64,000 bases of DNA from Strongylocentrotus droebachiensis (taxonomy: Eukaryota; Echinodermata; Echinoidea; Camarodonta; Strongylocentrotidae). The notes under the pieces were generated by a model. The model ran no database searches. It was not told the DNA's origin and saw only the letters and a list, made by a program, of their open reading frames with translations. Made by a program: the position numbers and the translations under genes. The stretch lies in the NCBI GenBank assembly GCA_035222895.1, contig JAVYIG010002212.1:124001-188000 (forward strand), in the 5' to 3' direction. Below, piece after piece: positions 35,882 through 47,680 of this stretch (its first letter is position 1; each line of letters starts with the position of its first letter).

Positions 35882-36100
35882 TTAGAAAACGGCAGCTGCT
35901 TGGAATAATTTGTTGCCAGTTGGGTCTCCAGCTCTTAAATCTCCTTGCTTAAAGTGATAACAAGCCCTGCAATGCATTGACTGCCAAAGAGGATTAGATG
36001 TCTTATTGATTGTTTCTTCTATTGTATAGGAGATAATACCCACAAATCCCCTACTGGCCATGCTTGTTGGCACGCCATTATGATCATTGACGTTGTACAT
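35882..36100 (-). CDS. Unidentified 72-codon frame of normal complexity
   Basis: A complete minus-strand frame from ATG at 36100 to TAA at 35882 encodes MYNVNDHNGVPTSMASRGF and further. Later segments include SNPLWQSMHCRACYHFK and TGNKLFQAAAVF. The amino-acid mix looks protein-like and contains no repeat. There is no clear donor at the end and no family I recognise. It may be a retroposed or captured fragment, or a single-exon small gene. Confidence 0.25.
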   Translation of the reverse strand: MYNVNDHNGVPTSMASRGFVGIISYTIEETINKTSNPLWQSMHCRACYHFKQGDLRAGDPTGNKLFQAAAVF

Positions 36101-36707
36101 GGGGAATGTTTAGTCCTTTTCTTGACTGTAACATACTTTGAATAACTTACACTTTAAACAGATGTGTTTTAGATTAATTTCAGACTATATCAATGAACTA
36201 TATTTTGAATGTACTTTCTGAACACAAGTACTGTAAAGGTCAGTGATTGGTACTGCTGGGTTGTCTAATAATGTGAGCAATTTTATGTACACCCTGTATA
36301 TAGAGAGAAGGTTGAGCTGGGGAGGGAATACATTGGTAATAAGGGATGATGGTTTGGAATAGGGATTGGGGTGGGTAGTACAGTGTAGCTGGAAGCACAT
36401 ACATGATAATTTATAATAAATATGAGGCTCCTGTATCCCACACTGTAAGAAACACCTTGTAAGATTAGAAATTGTCCAACATGATGTTAATGATGTGTCC
36501 AACCAACCTGTAGCTAATAATTGCTTTTTAGTAAAAATTGGTCATAATTGGGTGAAATATTAACCAAGCTATGTTACAGTACACTGTCCAAAAGTTGGCT
36601 CATAGGTCCCCTTCTGTTGGGCGATAGTCACCCAACAATTTTTTTAAATACATTGCACAGAAGAAGAAAAAATCAACAATAAAATTAAACAAAGTCAATA
36701 AGGTCCA

Positions 36708-37109
36708 TAGAGTACCAAAGCCGTGACGTCATCAAAAATCTACCGGTAATTTTAAAATTTCTCAATTTTTTCTTCATTTTCCGAAAGAGCGTAAAAAATA
36801 ACGTCCAAATGTTGAAAAACAATTGAATATATATATGTTAAGTATTGGCTGAGATATGACCATCTGAATAAATATATTTCCTATAGGAACTCAGTGTTGT
36901 ATGCTCTGGCTCCTAAGGAGCCAGAGCATATAACACTGAGTTCCCATAGGGCATATATTTATTAAAGTGGTCATATCTCAGCTAATACTTAACATATTCA
37001 ATTGTTTTTTGACATTTGGACGTTATTTTTTATGCTCTTTCGGAAAATGAAGAAAAAATTGAGAAATTCTAAAATTAGATTTTTGATGACGTCACACTTC
37101 ACCACTCTA
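36708..37109. mobile_element. 402-bp palindromic foldback, family 3, full copy
   Basis: TAGAGT at 36708 and its inverted partner at 37109 bound two ~195-base arms that pair along their whole length. The centre is CTCCTAAGGAG (36909-36919). Each arm carries TGACGTCA (36724 and 37087) and a TATGCTCTGGCTCC segment. A partly deleted copy lies at 56921-57157. Confidence 0.9.
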
Positions 37110-37432
37110 TGACATTCAATGTACAAAATCAGCATTTGAAAGTTCTTTAAAGACAATGTAATTTTGTAGTGGGTATTACATGTAGATCATGCTTGAAACT
37201 TTTAAAAGATGATAATCTTTGAACTTCCTTGAATGGATGAAATACTTAACAATTGCACATTACTATTATGGTATCCAAAATACCAGAAAAAATGACATTA
37301 TCATTAACCTTTCATGGTATGATAATTTCCCATGGCTTCAGGGTAGTGATGTATATAGAGCAAGCCCACATGTGTTGTGTGTTCTATGTGTAGTTGAGAT
37401 TGAGATCTAATTATCTCATTTGTTCTTTCAGC

Positions 37433-37645
37433 AAGTGCAATAATCATCATGGGAGTCTCAGCTATTATTTTGTCTGATAGCTGCACATCATTGAACCTAT
37501 GCCCAAACACCTAACCAATATCTAGAGAGCACTTTTATTAAACAAGAGATGGCATCTCGGAGATTAAATCGAGGATTTGGAAGCCCTCAAGGGTTCACTG
37601 GTCTGAGAGATGCTGAAATCGCGGTGACAATCAAGAAGCTTGCAA
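37433..37645 (+). CDS. Candidate first coding exon (32 codons plus one base)
   Basis: After a TTTGTTCTTTCAG acceptor (ending 37432) and a leader with in-frame stops, ATG at 37549 has a good context (GAGATGG). It opens a frame of ordinary complexity: MASRRLNRGFGSPQGFTG, then LRDAEIAVTIKKLA. It ends at a consensus donor CAA|GTAAGT at 37645, phase 1. I do not recognise the protein. Downstream segments with compatible phase exist at 44417 and 53802, but neither is convincing. If real, the gene has a spliced leader exon and very long introns. Confidence 0.45.
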
Positions 37646-37969
37646 GTAAGTCATCATTAAACATGAATCTTTCAAGAGTTTGATTTACCACAAGAAAATA
37701 CCTGAATGTGTTAAATAGGATCTACTGTACTTAGTATTCCATATAAAATCCAATGCAGTACCGATTATTGTGCCATTTTTCTTGTAATATCTGAATAAAT
37801 AACAGTTTTCCTTCTCGTATCACTTTTTGAAAGAGAGGTATACATGCTAAAATATTACCCTATACCATCAGTCTAGACTTTCTTCCTTGTATAGGACCCT
37901 CTAAATTGATCTATTGTATCATATTTTAACTGATGATGATGATAATGAATGTAGATAATGATGATCATT

Positions 37970-38060
37970 AGTATTAAATGAATATAATTATCATTATTAT
38001 TATTGTAATTATTATTATTATAATTATTATTATTAGTAGAAGCAGTAGTGGTGGTGGTGG
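37970..38060. repeat. ATT/GTGGTG microsatellite
   Basis: (ATT)n with interruptions is followed by a short GTGGTGGTGG run. No element body is recognised. Confidence 0.8.
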
Positions 38061-38437
38061 TGATAGTAGTGTAGTAGTATAGACTGCTTTAATAGCATCA
38101 TTATGCTTATTCAGTATTAGGTGGGCACTGCAATAATCCTGTAGGCAATGGTAGATTACCTATTGCCAATACCTACTATTCAGCTCAGTTTTCCATCAAT
38201 TTGCTCATAGATGTATCCTCAAATCCCAAGTATTAACAAAGATAATGTACTAACAAGGTACATTAGTGGTTATTGTTGTGTAGTCTCATTAATTCGCATC
38301 ATTATTGTATTTGATTGATAGTAAAATGTGTACAATACAGTGAAAAACAGGTATGAATTTACAATGAATGATAATTTATGGCATGATTTGAATATGAATA
38401 ATTTATTTGTGATATACCATGTCACTGTTGAGACATA

Positions 38438-38580
38438 TTATACAAATATACGAAGCTGTGAGAAAGAATAGTGGAAATTATTTATCTGAGGAGGGACTAG
38501 CAAACTACTATTACAGTCCCTCCGAAGATATATAATTTCCACTATTCTTACGAACTAAATGCTTGGTATATTTGTTTTAT
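38438..38580. mobile_element. Foldback with ATACAAATA / TATTTGTTTTAT tips, copy 1
   Basis: Tips TATACAAATATA and TATATTTGTTTTAT flank arms that pair through AGAATAGTGGAAATTAT and GAGGGACT. Two other foldbacks (54996-55176 and 60774-60962) have the same tips but different arms. Confidence 0.7.
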
Positions 38581-38769
38581 ATCACTTTGTTACGATCCGA
38601 GCGTTTGATTAATGATTGGCTGGCAATATGGTTTTTAACTTTATATGTCACCCATATTGGGTATTGGAGAAATTTTTAATCAGTTTGAATTTGTCAATTT
38701 AACCTGCGTACAGTTATATTAACGCGCATTTAATGAGATGCGCTAATTGCGCATTATTTTTGACTGAAC

Positions 38770-38825
38770 ATGATGTGACGTCACAATGCTTTTCTACCTG
38801 AAAATCTGATAGAGCATGCGCAGTT
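38770..38825. promoter_or_regulatory. CRE and NRF1-like words
   Basis: TGACGTCA at 38776-38783 and GCATGCGCA at 38814-38822 lie 31 bp apart, downstream of the foldback at 38438-38580. The same pair occurs in the 28399-29214 element. No transcript is inferred. Confidence 0.3.
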
Positions 38826-39179
38826 CTGCCCATGAAAAAATAGCGGAAAATATTCGGAGCTCTGGCAGAGATTTGTTTCAAATAGTGAAATTATATTTTA
38901 TCACGTGACCACCAATTGACCAATCATGTATTTAGAAAACTCATGAATATTCATAGAAGGGATATAAAAAGACATAAATGTCATCTTCAATGTATTCAGT
39001 GGCCTGTGAAGAGATGCATTGAAACCCAATAGGACAGCAGACCAGTGTTAGTGATGACATTTGAGTCAGTGTGTTAGTGTACTGTGGATGTCTCTGAGGA
39101 GATAGATAACATGTCTTGGCCTCATTAGAATCCCATGTGTGCATTATAAGGTTGATGCACAGGAGGTCAAGCAATTTTG

Positions 39180-41100
39180 ACCTACATAGATTGATTGTTG
39201 AATGATTGCTTCATGAGAGATGAGATTGGCTGTGATATCTGGAGGAGAACTCTGCCTGGCTCCAAAATATGTTGCTTTTAATAAACCAGACATTTTTGTG
39301 ATATTAAACCATCACTCACTTCTCTGCATAGTAGATTTAGAGGGAGACAATTTGCTAAGGTGGTTTATTTCCATCTTCATAGACTTTACACGCAAGTATT
39401 TTACATGATATAAGCGTTGGGTTATATCTCATGAAGTGAGATTTAACTTTATGTTTTGTCAAAATCTTGGAACATTTACAAGTTACAACTCATTGGCACA
39501 GCAAGAGATTATGAAAACAGCGTCTGAATGTCATTTTGTGTCTATACTGCATTCCTATGCTCTGTGAGACCATGTACAATGTAGGTCCATGGAGAGACAC
39601 ATTTCCGTTGGCATAACAACTTGTGTGTGTTTGTATGAGTGTACAATGTATTTATGGGGGAGGGGTGTGAATACTTACCGGTAGCTTTATCTTTTTACCA
39701 TGGCTAGTCCTTGCCCCTCTTCCCCATCTCAGATTCATATATAAGTTGTAAATCATACCAAAATGGATTTGCATTGCAACACCAAATTTCTCTTCCTCTT
39801 ATTTCGTATATGAGACAGCAGGATACAAAAATGAAATTGTTATGAACTTAAAGAAAATAAATATCTATCTGTGGCATTATGGTGTCCGCCCCCCCCCCCA
39901 AAAAAAAAAAAAAAAAAAAAAATCCCATACCGGTACTTCCCTGACCTGACTGGAAAGGGGGGGGGGGGGGGGGGGGGGAGTATTATCTGTCATACAGGAT
40001 TCGAGAGATGTATTGTAAAGGCTAAAGCATCAAGTTTCCTTTGAAGTATTACCCTTCAAATGATTGGCATGCAGTTCTTTGAATAACTTTTTTGTGTTAT
40101 GAGAACCATTATCCCCAAATTTGAAAACTTGCAAATAAAGGTGACATTAGATTTACCCATTTTGAAATATTGTCAATTCTGTGGACTGCATTTACACTAC
40201 TGGAAAAGCCTACAAGAAACCTCTGGTTTTCCTGTTTTGGTGAGCACTGCTCATTTGCACTCTGCATGCGATTGGCATGGAAGGAAGGAGAGCCATATGA
40301 CCAAAAATGGAATTATTCACCAATGTTTTGAGAGCGTGCATTTATACTGCAAAAAATAGTAAAATTTATGCAGGCATTTAAAAAAAACGCACACCGGAGG
40401 TGGATTTTTGTTTCCTTTTTGCTAAGCATCTACCCACGAAATACCGTAATGTGAGAAAAAAAATTGCTTGTGCACAGTGAAAAACTGAAAATGCAGCTAG
40501 TATGGGATTTTAAAATATAATATGGGGCAGGTTTGTGTCTCGCTACATGTACATACCGGTACCTGATTAGAATTTTGAAGTTTGAAGCAAGCAATTTGTT
40601 ATTCTATCTTGTCTGAAAACACTGATCTGTTTGTTTGGCAATTGTGTCAAAATCCACAGGGTAAGGAATGTGAGATGAATAATTTTGTGCACAGGATTAG
40701 GTATCAAAAGCAATCCCCAAATCTTCCCATGGGATCATTCAGTTGTACAGTGTTCTAAGAGTGTGGTTGCGATCAAATGCAGAAATTTTCTTCTCATATT
40801 TTGTGACTATTTGTTTGTTCTAGGTGGTATCCCTTGAATATATGGAAAGTAGGAAAGAAAATGATAGGATAGAAGATATATTAACAGTGAAAATAGTTTT
40901 AGTCCCTACACTTTTACAGAGGTATGAGTTAAAGAGCCGTTCAAGGAAAATCACAAATATGGCAAATAAATTATCACTAGAAACCGGTAAGCAGATGGCA
41001 ATCATAGTTCAACTACATATTGGGTGATTTATAAAAATACAAATGAAACCACCTCCATAGCATCTAGGATATATATACAAGAGATTCGCCAGAAAAATAA
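39180..41100. other. Intergenic or intronic DNA; poly-A, poly-C and poly-G runs near 39890-39980
   Basis: An A run at 39900-39922 and a G run at 39958-39979 interrupt otherwise unremarkable sequence. An open segment at 40825-40986, between a TTCTAG acceptor-like site and an ACCG|GTAAGC donor-like site, was considered as an exon but is unsupported. Confidence 0.4.
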
Positions 41101-41108
41101 CAATGTTT

Positions 41109-42450
41109 TAATGACATCAGAATATGAACCAATCCTGCCCGAGCAGACGACATCCCATACGAGATGACCTGCAATACAAAATTCATGATTTTTCAGATCA
41201 GTGTGACGGTGTTGAAATTGTTGGTATCGAAATTTTATACATACACTCCAAAGACATATTTGTATTTGTAATACCGGTAGTTACTTACCGTCAGCCCAAA
41301 TCTAATCTTTCATTATTTATATCATTCCTTGATAACATTTTGAATGTAATATGTAAAGAGTTCAAACTCATATACACTGTAGCATTGGTGATTTTAATGT
41401 TGATATTTTGAAGCACGTAATTAGTCCTATTATTACATCTGAACTTGTTAACGTTACATTGTCAGCTGGATTTTACCCCCTTATTGATAAGCCAACACGA
41501 ATTGATACTCGTTCCGCCTCACTGATTGATTGAAAAATATTTTAACTGCATATCTTTTTTAATATTTGCAATACATTAATTTTATCCACTATTTCTTACT
41601 GCAAAACTGTTTGGGGAGATACTTTTTGTAGTATATTACAGAAAAAAGCAATACGTATATGTGCTAATTCAAATATGACACCCCACTATTTAAGAGATTA
41701 TGTTCACTAATGTTATTAGATATAAACAAACTAAAAATATGTTCCCTTATGCAAAGATTCAATACCCACACTTTGTATTAATATTTAATGAATATATTTT
41801 CTTTAAATTCTCAGATTCATAATTATCCTATACAAGAAATGCAAACAAATTTAAGTGGTGGACATATAATAATGATTATTCAAGAAACTCTCTGAGACAT
41901 TAGGCTCCAGTTCTTTGGAAAATGTAAAATGTAACCAATTCAATATTTCATTTAATAATACATTCAGGAGGCAATATAAGAACCATTTAATTTTTTCATA
42001 TTGATTTCTTTTAATTTGTTAAAGAAGAACCATACCATACTGTTTGATGCTCTTACATGTATATGTTTTTTATGTTTTTCATGTTCTATGTTTTATGTTT
42101 TGTTTGAACAATCTGTAAATTTTATGATAATAATGTAAAAACAAACAAATACATTTAGGTGTACACACCCTAACAAGCCACAAACCTGGCTTTCATTGTG
42201 TTCACCATTTTTCCAATTATACACTTATGTTTTTTATGTAGTCTGTCAATACTGAATTATGTATTTAATGGTCTACTTTTCGCCTTTCTTCACCTTGTTT
42301 CTCATTCAATGCTATACTTGTTTTGTTTTTTTATCTTCTCAATCGTTTGATTGAAATGTCATAGTTTTATAATGTTTTTTTTGCCCATTGACTGTTTTTT
42401 ACACATTGTTTTAATTGATGTTGGAATTCAGAAATAAATGATTTGAATTA
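41109..42450 (+). pseudogene. Jockey/CR1-like LINE remnant with the reverse-transcriptase core deleted
   Basis: The region from 41124 encodes the C-terminal half of an apurinic-type endonuclease: SDQCDGVEIVGIEI, then RQPKSNLSLF. After a frameshift near 41390 it reads DFNVDIL, PLIDKPTRID and SASLID, the usual GDFN and SLID(H) region. The next recognisable part, YCKTVWGDTF then LQKKAIRICANS at about 41617-41690, belongs to the far C-terminal end of LINE ORF2. The catalytic reverse-transcriptase core is therefore missing. Later segments (HNYPIQEMQTNL) fit the same tail. Frameshifts and stops make it inactive. The interval after 42000 is AT-rich, presumably 3' untranslated region. Confidence 0.8.
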
Positions 42451-42879
42451 AACATAATTGCAATGCTATTATTTCTCAAATTATAATGAGTTTAGTGTAT
42501 AAATGTGAAGGCATTTTACGCCATTCAAAAAGGGATATGAAACCAATTCTGATAGCTTAATTCTTTTGTTTGTAATTACACAGGATAGGGGTTACATGTA
42601 ATTAACAATCAAAGAAAACACACTTTCAAATTGGAAAAAAACCCGGAATGATAGCATGGACGGCATTTGTTCCCTCTTGAAACGCTGAACATACCAAAAA
42701 TACAATGGCATCTTATTTGTTTACAAGCGACAGATCCCTTTGTTTTTTTATCGCTGCATTTTTCATCAAAATGATACCATGCGCGGGTTTAGAGTGAGGC
42801 AATAGATTAAACATTTAGCCTGATGGTAGTGAAGTAAAAGAAATAACTGAAGAGAAGATGACAAAACAGGCACTAAAAA

Positions 42880-43000
42880 TGTATGAGATGGCATGGGACA
42901 TCGTCTGCTTGTGCAAATCATGTTCAACATGTGACGTCACACATCTCAGCAGCATTCAGAGAGCTCTTCAGGTGCAATGCTGGGCTATATTTAAGCATTT
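42880..43000. promoter_or_regulatory. CRE word followed by a TATA-like stretch
   Basis: TGACGTCA at 42932-42939 is followed about 50 bases later by GGGCTATATTTAAGC. The spacing fits a small promoter, but no reading frame follows. The segment GACATCGTCTGC at 42898 is an inverted echo of the LINE sequence near 41137. Confidence 0.25.
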
Positions 43001-43298
43001 GTAATTGATAATAATCATTACTTTGAATGTTTCCAAGCATTGCATTTTGATAACCTTGTCTAATCAAAGTTTCACCTTTGCAATTATGACAATAAAGTTA
43101 GTTTTTAGGAATCAATGAACCTTCTCTTCAATAAGAATAATGTACATGTATATTGTGCTCATATACTATCCCAGGTAAATACTTACAGCACCTACAAATT
43201 ATTATAATCACCCTGGTATTAGCCTAGTTCCCCCTAAGGCACTTAAAACATCCATACAGTTGTAGAACTACTAATTTGTTTTCAAATCCTTGACCTTG

Positions 43299-43612
43299 CA
43301 GTAGACGTTTTCGTATTGTAACCAAATCTAATGCATACGTTTGTGTGAAGTGCCTCCATACCAATTATTTTATTAATCTGTTATGAATCAATGTATTTCA
43401 ATAGTCAGAATGCAAACTGCATACATGAGTTGTTGCCAGGTAGAACAAAAATTATGGCTTGCCCTACCTAACAACACATGATAGATGCAATTTGCATTCT
43501 GACTATTGAAACACTATTATTCTTATCAGGTGAATGAAATATTTGTACATGTATTGGAGGCACTTGACAAAGACGTATGCATTAAAGTTTGGTTACATTA
43601 TGAAAATTGGCA
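43299..43612. mobile_element. Family-2 foldback, copy 2
   Basis: Arms pair through TTGTAACCAAA, ATGCATACG, GTGAAGTGCCTCC and GTCAGAATGCAA. The sequence matches 28592-28925 with many substitutions, so it is the older or more degraded copy. Confidence 0.75.
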
Positions 43613-43619
43613 ATTCTAT

Positions 43620-45150
43620 TGAGAACCGCGTAACAACACCTCCTGTACTACACTCTGAAAGTCAAGGCCATGTTCTTTTATCAGTACTCGGGAATATTAT
43701 CATATATAGAAGTTTTTAAATGGCAGTTTTTAAATGTCAATAAGACTACAGGTCTGTGTCTTGGTTAAAAATGACAATGTGTCTGTTTTTCACACACTGT
43801 TCACTCATGTGTGTCCATCCATGAAACTTTCAAGCAACTTATAATCTAAGAATTGATATGCTATTATTGTAAATATGTTATGTCGTTGAGTTTCATTTTC
43901 ACTAAAAACAAAATTACATTAGCAAAAAAACTTATAATTTAAGATGGTACTGATGTGAGTAGTAATGTGAAGACATGAATAATGCTCTTTTGATTTCAAT
44001 TGGATAGGTTAACATGATCATCCATACATGTACAAATAATGAAATCTAATGATTTCAAGGTCATTATTATTTATTACTATACTGTCCCGTACAAATACTT
44101 GTAGAAATGTATGCATTTGTATTCTAATTGAAAATCACCACCACTTTAACATAATTAATTGGGATTCTTCGATGGTTTTACTGAATGCAATTGTTGGCTA
44201 TAGTCATATAGACAACTAGTGCAAGTTGAATGTTCATATGATAAGGCAATATATGTGATTATGTGACATGCCAAGCTGATGATTGTGCAATCTTTATGAC
44301 TCGACAAACACTTCATGTGACTAATATGTCAGAGGGAACATTTAGTTTGGCAGAGCCAGCAGGATATTGACACTTAGTTAAAGAACTTGAGTTAATGCCC
44401 TTCTGTTTCCCAACAGACGAGAGTGGCATTTGTTCAAGTCTAGAAAGAGTTAATCTAGCTACCCTTCCTTATTTCTTTGAAATTCTTCAAGAGACTCATA
44501 CATGTATAGTGAACAGTGTGTATTTTATTGATAACAACATCATTAACAGCATATATACACTGCAGTACAAACAGACAAACCAAGAAATATCATGTTATGC
44601 AACTAATGTTTCAAAGTTAGTACCTTTACCTTTTGTGAGATAAATATATTACAAATTTTGAGCATCAACACAAAAATGTGTTGTGAATTGGCATAATGAC
44701 AAGAAAAACAAACAATATGAATTTGCTTACAAGTTGCCATTTGCATTTCCCCCCTTTTCTTAGCATTCTGATCACGGTGTTGGCTTTGTAAGAACTTATG
44801 AATTCATTGCGATCTACATGTATGAAAATTAAGGGTTCAGCAATAATTTCACTCGACTCACAGGGAATACAACAATAAAGGTCTCCTCCCCTATTCCCAC
44901 ATGTAAAGAAAACACATTGCATGATTTCTTTCACATACACTTCACAAAGAAATACACATGCCATGTACATGTGTGTTATGTCTGAGATAGGCGACAGTGT
45001 TATGACAGTACTCTAGCTGTCTGATGACATGGGATTAACGTGGCATGTTCTTATGAGATGCCTTGGTATGAGATGCCTTTATAGCATTGACTGTGTGCTT
45101 TACAGAGCAACATAATAGATTGTCTGTTTGGAGCCAGAAAGACCTTATAC
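43620..45150. other. AT-rich intergenic or intronic DNA
   Basis: The only exon-like signal is a good acceptor (CTGTTTCCCAACAG) ending at 44416, followed by an open frame to TAA at 44643. Its phase fits the exon at 37549-37645, but there is no conserved content. Several TACATGTA words occur. Confidence 0.35.
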
Positions 45151-45681
45151 TTTAAAGGTACAATGTCCCATTTGCAGGCCAAACAAATAAAAAAGTTAAA
45201 TTCCAACTGCATTTAAAAGATAATACTTATTTAGAACTTCCCTAAAAAAGGTGGGGCTTGAAAATGTCTTCAAGTGGGAAAATAATGACTATTAGTTGTC
45301 AAATCAACTTTAGGGCTATAGAGCCCAAAAGTAATAGTCTTCATTTTCAGACAATTGTACCGAATGGTCATACGTTTTATGCTGCGCAAAGATTCAATCA
45401 GTTTAATCTTGGCCATTACAAGAAGTGGGTTATTGATGTAGACAAATGCTCATGTACCCTTTACAACTCTTTTCATGTATCAAAGAAAAAAAGCCAGTCA
45501 GTCACTCAACAGTGTCTGACAGTGAAGTCTAGCAAGTAAACGGGTTTCCTTGCATAATTTGAATATGAGGACACTGCTAACGTTTACATTTCACAGATAG
45601 GACATACATGACATATTCATAATTCCTGCAAAGTTCTACAGAATTTGAGGTTGGCTGCAAAAGGGACATAGTACCTTTAAC
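45151..45681. mobile_element. MITE with TTTAAAGGTACNATGTCCC ends (531 bp)
   Basis: The left end TTTAAAGGTACAATGTCCC pairs with the right end (inverted TTAAAGGTACTATGTCCC). A 93-codon + frame (45258-45539) lies inside but looks accidental, because the element has no transposase features. Confidence 0.75.
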
Positions 45682-45689
45682 ACAGGCAG

Positions 45690-47670
45690 ATGTTTAAATA
45701 AATTTTATTTGGTATTATCAGTTTTGGTATACATTTATTTATCATTGTTATAAATTATTGTAAGAACTCTTTTCATTTATCTCTCCACAAAAGATGACAA
45801 AATCAAGAATTAATATGTTAGTGTTTTGATAATTCTGATATTTATATACACTTTAACTTCCGCCAGGTGAGCAAAGGATGGTTGCAAATTTAAAGGCATA
45901 TATCTAAAACTATTTATACTGGGAAAGAATATGTCCCTGTCTGATGTTATACATTACATTCTTCTTTGATGTTTTCATTTTGTGGTTATGTATATTTTCA
46001 GCTCCATCTTTCTGAAAATGAATATTTTATGGCCATTGGTCGATCAGTGATACATCACTTTGTAAAGAAAAAAAAATCAAAGATCAAATTGGTTTCATAT
46101 GCCTGCTTTCCAATTAATATACTGGTACTGTCTTACAATAGAAAATAGACACGTAGGCCTACCAAATATGATCAGAATCATCTGCACTCTTACAGTTATG
46201 ATAATGGACATCAGCCACAAAGTTGGAGTGATTGTACTTGTCCAGATGGATTGTCAATACTTCACAATATTGATGGGTTTTAGCACTGGGGGAAAGTGTA
46301 CAATATCCTCCAATGCACTGTATGTGTTCATACTGAGTAGAGTATGTTAATTAGATGCAGTGTGCAAACTTGGTATGTTTCAGGACTCATACTGTACAAT
46401 GCTCATATGAGTTTTATTAATACATGGGCAATTCCATAAAGAGAAACGTAAACCCGTTTTACAGTATTTGAAGCTTACTAATCTAAGTAAGTCATCATGT
46501 ATATTAATAATATTTATTGATTGTAAATATTATCAGAGTGCCACAATAAATTGATAATCACTGGTCACTCAGATTTATTAATCATTTTTTGTGAAATAAT
46601 GGAAAATGGGCTCCGTGTCATTGTATTTGATATAACCCCACCCCCTTAGAAAAAAAATCCATTTCATGCTACACAAAAATGAAAATATCTCTATCATGAC
46701 CATTGACTTTTTTTGTTGCTGATATACTTGGGTAGTGAACTTAAAACAAAATCATTAAATATGTATCCATATGGAAGGTTGGAAATGTCATCAAAATTTC
46801 CAATTTTTCCTAATATGGAATTGTCCATATTATACATATGTACAAATGAATATGGGTAATGAAAATGTTCACATTTTTTTCCTCCATATCTTGTTTCACT
46901 TTCCATATCATGGAGTAGCAGCAAGCTCAAACTAAACTCAACTCAAACTCAACTCTTGGAGACTTTTAGAGTTAGACTCCTATTATTTCACTTGGTGTAC
47001 AAGAATATAGTTCTTGATTGGATTATTGGAATGAAGAGGAGTGTCCTTTACTGATTCATGTGTTTGTTAGAGTGTCTGTGATACCACCTGTGTAAATATC
47101 ACTATTTGTCCCCAACTTTTGTTCCTGAGCATAACAGCTGGCATGATTTTAGTGCCCTTCATGTTTTAGAAATAAATCATTTGTGTTGATTAACAATCGA
47201 TCATGACATTTGTTGACAGTGAGATTCTTCTTATGTTGCTAAATAAGGGCCCAGTTCCACTACATTAGTTACTATATTAAACAAGTATACTTAACAATCT
47301 TAAATCTATACACAGAAATGCCAACCAGTATGATTAAATCGTATTTAGTACGATAATAAGAGTGAAATACGATCTTAAAATCTTAAAATATGATTTTTCA
47401 TTATATTTATTATTTAAAAAACAACAACAACAAACAAACAAACAAACAAACAATAAAAACAGCCGAATCGCATAGAAATATGTACAAATAAACCCCCGCA
47501 ACCCCCCAAAAACACTTTGCTTTAAGTTTACAATTTTCTCATTAAGTTTAATGAAAGAGCAAAAACAATTCTGAAATTCTACTGGCCCGAGGCAGATGGG
47601 CCAGTGGTACAGTAGTGTCGAGTTTTCGTGAAAATCTGATTTTTCTCTCCAAAATATGATTTTTTTTTGT
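45690..47670. other. AT-rich DNA, no gene recognised
   Basis: It contains a short (CAAA)n run at 47428-47455 and otherwise unremarkable AT-rich sequence. Confidence 0.4.
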
Positions 47671-47680
47671 AAAGGATACT

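Noticed and set aside
40825..40986. An exon between TTCTAG and ACCG|GTAAGC
   Set aside because: There is no conserved content, a weak pyrimidine tract and no partner exon in a matching phase.
41124..41411. A host gene at this frame
   Set aside because: The translation is the endonuclease region of a LINE, continued in another frame.
44417..44643. A terminal exon joining the 37549-37645 exon in frame
   Set aside because: The acceptor and phase fit, but the peptide becomes AT-driven and no conservation can be shown.
45258..45539. 93-codon frame
   Set aside because: It lies wholly inside a MITE with no transposase features and has no family signature.
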